A DNA stretch of 64,000 nt from Streptomyces sp. HD (GTDB taxonomy: Bacteria; Actinomycetota; Actinomycetes; Streptomycetales; Streptomycetaceae), in assembly GCF_028369295.1 (NCBI RefSeq), contig NZ_JAQMYP010000045.1, positions 20,295-84,294 on the forward strand, given 5' to 3'. The translations under genes and the position numbers were made by a program. The notes below the pieces were generated by a model. It ran no database searches. It was not told the DNA's origin and saw only the letters and a program-made list of their open reading frames with translations. The stretch's first letter is position 1; every line of letters begins with the position of its first letter. Below, in pieces: positions 58,694 through 64,000 of the stretch.

Positions 58694-60136
58694 TCACCCA
58701 CCCTGTTGCGACCGCGCCTTGAACGCGGCCTTCCGCGCCTCCTTCGCGATCTTCTTGTCCGGATGCAGCCGCCCCATCGCCTCCAGCACATCCGCGGTCG
58801 CCGGATGCTCCACCCGCCAGGCCGCCGCGAAGAACCCGCTGTGCTGCGCGGCCAGCCCCTCCACCAGCGCCCTCAGTTCGTCGGAGTTGCCCTCGGCCGC
58901 CAGCTGCGCGGCAACCGTGTCGACGGTCAGCCAGAACACCAGGTCCTGGGACGGCGCGGGCACATCGGAGAACCCGGCCTCGGTCAGCCAGACCCGGGCC
59001 AGCCCGCCCAGCTCCGAGTCGTCGAGGACCTCGCGGAGCGCCGGCTCGGCCTCCGCGCCGACCAGGGACAGCGCCTGCTGGCAGCGCAGCCGCCGCAGCG
59101 GTGCCCCTTCATCGGCGCCCCGTGCCGCGGCGAGCAGCTCCCGTGCGGCGGCGAGGGGTTCGGGCCGGGCGGCGAGCCACTGCTCGGTCTCGGCCTGCGC
59201 GGCGCTCTGCGGGTACAGGGCGGTCCCGTCGAGCAGCGCGTCGGCGCCCTTGTCGGCGAGGTCCCCGACGGCCGGCGCCTCGAACCCGGCCTCAAGCAGC
59301 CGGGACCGCAGCCCGTACCGTCCGAGCGGGGTCAGCCGCACCATGCCATAGCGCGACACGTCGGTGTCGTCGACGGCGGCGGGGTCCTCGACGGCGGCCT
59401 CGGCGTCGGCCATCAGCGCCTCGTCCACCGGCTGGTAGTCCACCAGGCCGACCGGCTCCAGCAGCCGGAACTGGTCGTCCAGGCGCATCATCGCGTCGGA
59501 CACCTGCTCCAGCACGTCGTTGGTGGGCTCGCCCATGTCGCTGGGCACGATCATCGACGCGGCCAGCGCGGGCAGCGGTACGGGGCCGTCGCCGGGGCCG
59601 TCCTCGCTGACCGTCAGCAGGTAGAGGTTGCCGAGGACGCCGTCGAGGAACTCCGCCTCGGCCTCCGGGTCCCAGTCCAGCGAGGAGAGGTCGACCTCGC
59701 CGCCCGCGTCCATGGCGTCGACCAGGTCATCGAGGTCGGGGACGCTCGCGTCGGCGAGCACCGTCTCCAGCGCCCCGAGCCACACGCCGAGCACGTCCTG
59801 CGGCGAACCGCCGGTCAGCAGGGCCAGGTCGGCGCCGGTCGCGACCGTGCCCGCCTCCTCGTCGACGACCTCGACCAGCCCAGTGTCGACGGCCACCCGC
59901 CAGGCCTCGCCGGCGTAGGCGGCGGCGTCGTCCCCGCTCAGGCCGAGCTCCTCGGCGGCGGCGGGCAGTTGTTCGTCCACGAGCCCGCCGCCGGCGTCGA
60001 TGCGGGTGTCGGGTCCGGCCCAGCGGGCCAGTCGCGCGGCCCGGGAGAGCAACGGCGTGGACAGCGCGTCCCGCGCCAGCTCCGCTTCGGGATGCAGCCG
60101 CACCGGCGGCAGGGGGGAGCGGGAGCTGTCTGACAT
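58694..60136 (-). CDS. large acidic protein of unknown function
   Basis: Protein of 480 residues, rich in Ala, Leu, Asp and Glu, without signal peptide or membrane helix. It is mostly helical, with a winged-helix-like segment near MVRLTPLGRYGLRSRLLEAG and HEAT-like helices at the end (LRRLRCQQALSLVGAEAEPALREVL). The tail is basic (KKIAKEARKAAFKARSQQGG), as in nucleic-acid-binding tails. The family is not recognised, although such proteins look typical of actinobacteria. It stands alone, divergent from the nuclease gene. Confidence 0.8.
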   Translation of the reverse strand: MSDSSRSPLPPVRLHPEAELARDALSTPLLSRAARLARWAGPDTRIDAGGGLVDEQLPAAAEELGLSGDDAAAYAGEAWRVAVDTGLVEVVDEEAGTVATGADLALLTGGSPQDVLGVWLGALETVLADASVPDLDDLVDAMDAGGEVDLSSLDWDPEAEAEFLDGVLGNLYLLTVSEDGPGDGPVPLPALAASMIVPSDMGEPTNDVLEQVSDAMMRLDDQFRLLEPVGLVDYQPVDEALMADAEAAVEDPAAVDDTDVSRYGMVRLTPLGRYGLRSRLLEAGFEAPAVGDLADKGADALLDGTALYPQSAAQAETEQWLAARPEPLAAARELLAAARGADEGAPLRRLRCQQALSLVGAEAEPALREVLDDSELGGLARVWLTEAGFSDVPAPSQDLVFWLTVDTVAAQLAAEGNSDELRALVEGLAAQHSGFFAAAWRVEHPATADVLEAMGRLHPDKKIAKEARKAAFKARSQQGG

Positions 60137-60291
60137 CGGCTGGTTCTCCTAGAGCGCTCTGCATGGCCGTACACATCACGGCTCAGCCGCTCAGCCTAGA
60201 CGGATTTCCACCCATGCCGCCCGGTTCATCTCCCCGTCGGGGCGCGTACATGGCCGAAACCTTGACAAGTGGCTTGACCAGGCAGGAGATT

Positions 60292-60343
60292 ACGCGCGTA
60301 GAAGTCTGGCGGACATCTGTTCACTGTATTTTTCTACGCGCGT
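60292..60343. promoter_or_regulatory. 12-base inverted repeat before nuclease gene
   Basis: ACGCGCGTAGAA (60292-60303) and TTCTACGCGCGT (60332-60343), perfect inverted copies 28 bases apart, about 100-145 bases before the nuclease start. TTGACA at 60262-60267 could be a -35 element. The 12-mer also lies before the acid phosphatase at 18.26 kb. The remainder of the gap 60137-60438 shows no gene. Confidence 0.55.
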
Positions 60344-60438
60344 CGCCTCCGGCCAACCGGTCGCGACCCCACGTTCCACGCTTCACCTCACGTTTCACTC
60401 TCGTCCCGGCACCCACGTATGTCCCCGGAGGGATCCCG

Positions 60439-62268
60439 TTGCCGAGCAAGAAGACCGCGCGTCTCGCCGCGCTCACCGTCGCCGCCGTCTGTTCCGCGGC
60501 GTCCACCGTTGTCCTGACCGCGCCCGCGCACGCCGACTCCGTGCGCATCCATGACATCCAGGGCAGCACCCGAATATCCTCGTACGTCGGCAAGCAGGTC
60601 ACGGACGTGGCCGGAATCGTCACCGGCGTACGCACCTACGGCTCGTCCAGAGGCTTCTGGATCCAGGATCCGCAGGCAGACGACAACGCCGCCACCAGCG
60701 AGGCCATTTTCGTCTACACCAACACCACGCCGAAGGGCGTCGCGGTCGGCGACGCGGTCACGGTGTCGGGCATGGTCCAGGAGTACGTCCCGGGCGGCGC
60801 CGCCACCGGCAACCAGTCGATCACCGAGATCGCCAAGCCGACGTTCACCGTCGTCTCCAGCGGCAACGCCCTCCCGGCCGCCGTGGTCATCTCCGCCAAA
60901 TCCGTGCCGGCCGCGTACGCCCCCGCCGGCGACACCGCCGCGAACGGCTCGATCAACGGCCTGCCGCTCCAGCCTTCGGCGTACGCCCTGGACTACTACG
61001 AGTCCCTGGAGCACATGAACGTCCGGGTCGCCGACGCCCGGGTGGTCACCGGCACCGACGACCACAGCGAGCTGTGGGTCACGGTGAAGCCGCGCGAGCA
61101 CGCCAACCGCCGCGGCGGCACGGTCTACGGCTCCTACGAATCGCAGAACACCGGGCGCCTGCAGATCCAGTCCCTCGGCGCGGCCGCCGACTTCCCCAAG
61201 GCGAACGTCGGCGACACCCTGGCCGGAACCACCTCGGGTCCGCTGGACTACACCCAGTTCGGCGGCTACACCCTGGTCGCGAACGAGCTCGGCACGCTCA
61301 AGAGCGCCGGCCTCAAGCGGGAGACGACCGAGAAGCAGGGGCGTGGCGAGCTGGCGGTCGCGACGTACAACGTCGAGAACCTCGACCCGTCCGACACCAC
61401 GTTCGCCGCGCACGCGTCCGCGATCGTGAACAACCTCCAGTCGCCCGACATCGTGTCCCTGGAGGAGATCCAGGACAACAACGGCGCGACGAACGACGGT
61501 ACGGTCGCCGCCGACCAGACGATGCAGAAGCTGATCGACGCGATCGCGGCCGCGGGCGGCCCGGCGTACCAGTGGCGCTCCATCGACCCGGTGAACAACG
61601 CCGACGGCGGTCAGCCGGGCGGCAACATCCGCCAGGCGTTCCTGTACAACCCCGAGCGGGTCTCCTTCGTGGACCGCGCGGGCGGCGACGCCACCACCGC
61701 CGTCGGCGTGACCAAGGTCAACGGCAGGGCGGCACTGACGGCCTCCCCCGGCCGTGTCGACCCCGCCAACGAGGCCTGGGCGAACAGCCGCAAGCCGCTG
61801 GCCGGCGAGTTCACCTTCCGTGGCCGCACGGTCTTCGTGATCGCCAACCACTTCGCCTCCAAGGGCGGCGACCAGTCGCTGCACGCGCAGTACCAGCCGC
61901 CGGTCCGCAGCTCGGAGACCCAGCGCCACCTGCAGGCGACCGCGGTCAACACGTTCGTCAAGGACATCCTGGCCGCCCAGAAGAACGCGGACGTCGTCAC
62001 GCTCGGCGACATCAACGACTTCGAGTTCTCCGGCACCGCCGAGCGGCTGGAGGACGGCGGCGCGCTGTGGTCGGCGATCAAGTCGCTGCCCAAGAGCGAG
62101 CGTTACTCCTACGTCTACCAGGGCAACGCCCAGACGCTGGACCAGATCCTGGTCAGCCCGTCGATCCGGCGCTCCTGCGACTTCGAGTACGACAGCGTGC
62201 ACGTCAACTCGGAGTTCAACGACCAGATCAGCGACCACGACCCGCAGGTGCTGCGCTTCCGCCCGTAG
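60439..62268 (+). CDS. secreted endonuclease/exonuclease/phosphatase-family nuclease (ExeM/NucH type)
   Basis: Secreted protein of 609 residues. TTG 60439 is the best start, because GGAGGG lies six bases upstream and the signal peptide begins right after (LPSKKTARLAALTVAAVCSAASTVVLTAPAHA). Residues about 35-290 hold an OB-fold-like domain (IRISSYVGKQ-type pattern; VGDAVTVSGMVQEYVPGG). Residues about 310-609 form the EEP nuclease domain: VATYNVENLDP, VSLEEIQDNNG, VFVIANHFASKGGD, VVTLGDINDFEFSG and ISDHDPQVL. It probably digests extracellular DNA for phosphate and nucleosides. Confidence 0.9.
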   Translation: MPSKKTARLAALTVAAVCSAASTVVLTAPAHADSVRIHDIQGSTRISSYVGKQVTDVAGIVTGVRTYGSSRGFWIQDPQADDNAATSEAIFVYTNTTPKGVAVGDAVTVSGMVQEYVPGGAATGNQSITEIAKPTFTVVSSGNALPAAVVISAKSVPAAYAPAGDTAANGSINGLPLQPSAYALDYYESLEHMNVRVADARVVTGTDDHSELWVTVKPREHANRRGGTVYGSYESQNTGRLQIQSLGAAADFPKANVGDTLAGTTSGPLDYTQFGGYTLVANELGTLKSAGLKRETTEKQGRGELAVATYNVENLDPSDTTFAAHASAIVNNLQSPDIVSLEEIQDNNGATNDGTVAADQTMQKLIDAIAAAGGPAYQWRSIDPVNNADGGQPGGNIRQAFLYNPERVSFVDRAGGDATTAVGVTKVNGRAALTASPGRVDPANEAWANSRKPLAGEFTFRGRTVFVIANHFASKGGDQSLHAQYQPPVRSSETQRHLQATAVNTFVKDILAAQKNADVVTLGDINDFEFSGTAERLEDGGALWSAIKSLPKSERYSYVYQGNAQTLDQILVSPSIRRSCDFEYDSVHVNSEFNDQISDHDPQVLRFRP

Positions 62269-62280
62269 CTCCACCCGGTC

Positions 62281-63015
62281 TCAGGACTGGCTGAACACGC
62301 CGTTCAGCCAGTCCTGCCAGGCGGCCTCGCACTCCTTGATGTCGGCGCCCGGTGTGAAGTCGTGCAGGGAGACACCGACCGGGTGGCCCCAGTGGTTGCG
62401 CCCGAAGATGCGCGTCAGGCCCCGGTCCGTGCGCAGCCCGATGAAGTACGGGTTGCGGAAGTCGACCACGGCGTCGAACTCGTCGGGCCCGTGGACGGTG
62501 ACCCGCGTGCCCGCGGGCACATCCTCCCCCACCCCGAGCGCCCGCCCGACGGTGACGAGCGCGTCCGCGGCCTTCGACCCCTCGGGTCCGTCGAAGGTCC
62601 CGAAGGCGGCGGTCCGGCCGTCGAAGTGCGTCAGGTACTGCCGCAGCGTGTGCAGGTAGAAGTCGGTGTGCTTGGCGGCGCCGTCGTACTGGTTGTCCCA
62701 GTCGTCGACGAAGATCCCGCTGTGCACGTACCGCACCCAGGCTCGACGGCCCTCGTCACGCGGCTCGATCGTGTAGTCGAGCTGGTTGAGGGTCTGCTCG
62801 GAGATCCCCTCGACGTCCTCGACCCGGTTGGTGTAGCGGTGCGGCGGGTCCCAGGCGGTGACCTTCGATCCGAAGGGGCCCTTGCCGCCCTCGCGCGGCT
62901 CCGGCGGCTCCATCGGCCACAGCCAGCCGCCGGTGCCGGACGTGACCGCCTCCCAGACCTGTTCGGGGGTGGCGTCGACCTCGAACTCACGGGCGATCTC
63001 GAATTCCTTGGACAT
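62281..63015 (-). CDS. SRPBCC/AHSA1-type protein
   Basis: Protein of 244 residues with a START-like hydrophobic-ligand fold: FEIAREFEVDATPEQVWEAVTSGTGGWLWPM at the start, FGSKVTAWDPPHRYTNRVED and YTIEPRDEGRRAWVRYVHSG. AHSA1-type proteins next to ArsR-type regulators often form a small regulated pair. Here the gene is 13 bases after the regulator gene in the same direction, so they form an operon. The stop lies 12 bases from the stop of the convergent nuclease gene. Confidence 0.88.
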   Translation of the reverse strand: MSKEFEIAREFEVDATPEQVWEAVTSGTGGWLWPMEPPEPREGGKGPFGSKVTAWDPPHRYTNRVEDVEGISEQTLNQLDYTIEPRDEGRRAWVRYVHSGIFVDDWDNQYDGAAKHTDFYLHTLRQYLTHFDGRTAAFGTFDGPEGSKAADALVTVGRALGVGEDVPAGTRVTVHGPDEFDAVVDFRNPYFIGLRTDRGLTRIFGRNHWGHPVGVSLHDFTPGADIKECEAAWQDWLNGVFSQS

Positions 63016-63028
63016 GGTGGACTCCTGC

Positions 63029-63643
63029 TTACTGACTGTCGAGTTCAGGGCTCTGCTGCTGAGATTTGACCGTGGGATGGACGGCGACCACGATCCGGTG
63101 GTCCCGGCCGCCCTCCGCGTCGGGCGCGTCGTACTTGCGGATCAGCGCGCTCACGCCGGCCGTCAACTCCTGGATGAAGGCGGCCCGTTCGGCCGCGGAG
63201 GCGAAGCGGACCTCGCCGTCCAGCGCGTACGTCGCCAGCCGTTTGCGGGCCTTCGTCGCGCCGGTGATCAGCGAACCGACGTCCCGGACCAGCCGGGCGC
63301 CGAGCGCCAGCAGCCAGCGCGCGGAGAGCTGGTCGCGGAAGCGGTCGGGGTCCGGCTGCACGGAGGCGAGCGCGAGCGGCGAGATCACGTACGAGGCGGC
63401 GGTCGCCCGCATCAGCCGCTCGGTGACGTTGCCCTTGCGGCGCTCGCCGGCCAGCTCGACCAGCCCGTGCCGCTCCAGCGCCTTGAGGTGGTAGTTCACC
63501 TTCTGCCGGGGCAGTCCGACCTTGCCGGCCAGCATGGCGGCCGACGCGGGTCCCGCCGCCAGTTCGGCGAGCAGCCGGGCCCTTATGGGGTCCAGGGAGA
63601 CGGCTGCGGCCTCGGGGTCCTCGATCACGGTGACGTCCAGCAT
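63029..63643 (-). CDS. ArsR-type helix-turn-helix regulator
   Basis: Protein of 204 residues from ATG 63643. The winged helix-turn-helix (10-75) reads LDPIRARLLAELAAGPASAA, then KVGLPRQKVNYHLKALERHGLVEL. The C-terminal part (80-200) is a helical effector region (SARWLLALGARLVRDVGSLI; AAERAAFIQELTAGVSALIRKYD). It is co-transcribed with the SRPBCC gene and probably autoregulates. No metal-binding Cys motif is seen. Confidence 0.87.
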   Translation of the reverse strand: MLDVTVIEDPEAAAVSLDPIRARLLAELAAGPASAAMLAGKVGLPRQKVNYHLKALERHGLVELAGERRKGNVTERLMRATAASYVISPLALASVQPDPDRFRDQLSARWLLALGARLVRDVGSLITGATKARKRLATYALDGEVRFASAAERAAFIQELTAGVSALIRKYDAPDAEGGRDHRIVVAVHPTVKSQQQSPELDSQ

Positions 63644-63713
63644 GGGTCCACCGTCCCACCGAAAACTTTTTTTGTCCAGACGGTTCAAGTTTTCGGAGTG
63701 GGCGGTTGACCGG

Positions 63714-63925
63714 AGGCTTTGATTGGCCGGAGGTCGCGGGGTGGCTGGAGGCAGCGGGGGGCCGGAGGCCGCGAGGGGGGCTGGGGCCGCAGAGGGACTG
63801 GAGGCAGCGGGGTGATTGGAAGCCGCGAGGGTGACTGGAGGCCGCGAGGGGGGGGCTGGGGCCGCGGAGGGGCTGGAGGCAGCGGGGTGATTGGAGGCCG
63901 CGAGGTGACTGGAGGCCGTGGTTCA
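63714..63925. repeat. GC-rich tandem repeat tract
   Basis: Array of imperfect units of about 15 bases (GGCTGGAGGCAGCGG; GACTGGAGGCCGCGA; GGCTGGGGCCGCGGA). A larger 63-64-base unit is duplicated: 63781-63844 and 63856-63918, period 75. Proline-rich frames can be read on the minus strand, but no recognised protein. The window ends 75 bases later without another gene being visible. Confidence 0.75.
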
Positions 63926-64000
63926 GTCGTCGGGCCGACGCCGTCATCCGGGGCGGCGAGGGCGTCGACGGGGGCCTGGGCGGTCACCACTCGGCGTGGG

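Noticed and set aside
60372..60400. PHO box before the nuclease gene
   Set aside because: The TTCAC repeats are spaced 12 rather than 11 bases and match poorly, unlike the clear site before phoX.
1..64000. CRISPR array, integrase or phage genes
   Set aside because: No regularly spaced repeats with unique spacers and no recombinase or phage protein were seen; the short repeats found are dispersed or minisatellite-like.

Overview
The window is high-GC DNA with the gene style of a Streptomyces chromosome: GTG and TTG starts, four-base ATGA/GTGA overlaps, SigE-type ECF factors, Tat substrates and C-rich intergenic hairpins. There is no integrase, phage gene, CRISPR array or conventional tRNA. 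Its main theme is extracellular breakdown of pectin (homogalacturonan, rhamnogalacturonan and arabinan side chains), followed by uptake and oxidation of the sugars.

Layout. 0.2-2.7 kb: a histidine kinase with an odd C-terminal membrane extension, and its response regulator. 2.8-5.3 kb: a 2,5-dioxovalerate (alpha-ketoglutarate semialdehyde) dehydrogenase divergent from an IclR regulator. 5.4-8.3 kb: membrane protein, histidine kinase, response regulator. 8.3-11.3 kb: a class B penicillin-binding protein and an AzgA-type purine permease. 11.6-13.9 kb: ECF sigma factor, membrane sensor-like protein, PL3 pectate lyase. 14.1-17.4 kb: a decayed PL9 pectate lyase divergent from a two-domain GH43. 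17.4-22.0 kb: secreted acid phosphatase, small secreted protein, ABC exporter pair.

22.0-35.1 kb, read right to left, is one pectin-utilisation cluster: two sugar permeases, PL1, Gfo/Idh/MocA oxidoreductase, PmoA-like protein, GH43, a PL1-CE8 fusion, solute-binding protein, rhamnogalacturonan acetylesterase, PL1 and a truncated pectinesterase. 35.3-38.6 kb: an aldonate dehydratase, a dehydratase/aldolase of the DHDPS family and a GntR regulator. 38.7-41.7 kb: small housekeeping-like enzymes. 42.0-46.2 kb: an MFS transporter, an unrecognised protein, KdgD and uronate dehydrogenase. With the dehydrogenase at 2.8 kb these suggest oxidative routes from galacturonate and probably L-arabinose to 2-oxoglutarate. 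46.6-51.7 kb: a DeoR-regulated polyol or sugar ABC operon with a zinc dehydrogenase. 52.0-54.8 kb: a double TerD protein, a permease remnant and a LacI regulator.

54.9-57.0 kb holds the most unusual unit: a Ro60/Rsr (TROVE) protein preceded on the same strand by two tandem RNA elements that look like bacterial Y RNAs. The second carries a circularly permuted tRNA mimic. The module abuts a truncated ACC-deaminase-like gene. 57.0-64.0 kb: PhoX phosphatase with a PHO box, an unknown protein, a secreted nuclease, an SRPBCC protein with an ArsR-type regulator, and a tandem-repeat tract at the end.

Two threads link distant parts. A GGCAACC-N16/17-CGA(A)CC promoter-like motif lies before three pectinase genes (13.0, 15.1 and 28.3 kb), next to an ECF factor with a sensor-like partner. 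A short dispersed repeat occurs six times, once read in frame inside a pectate lyase. Four genes are broken (PL9, pectinesterase, sugar permease, ACC deaminase-like), so the region has lost pieces recently.
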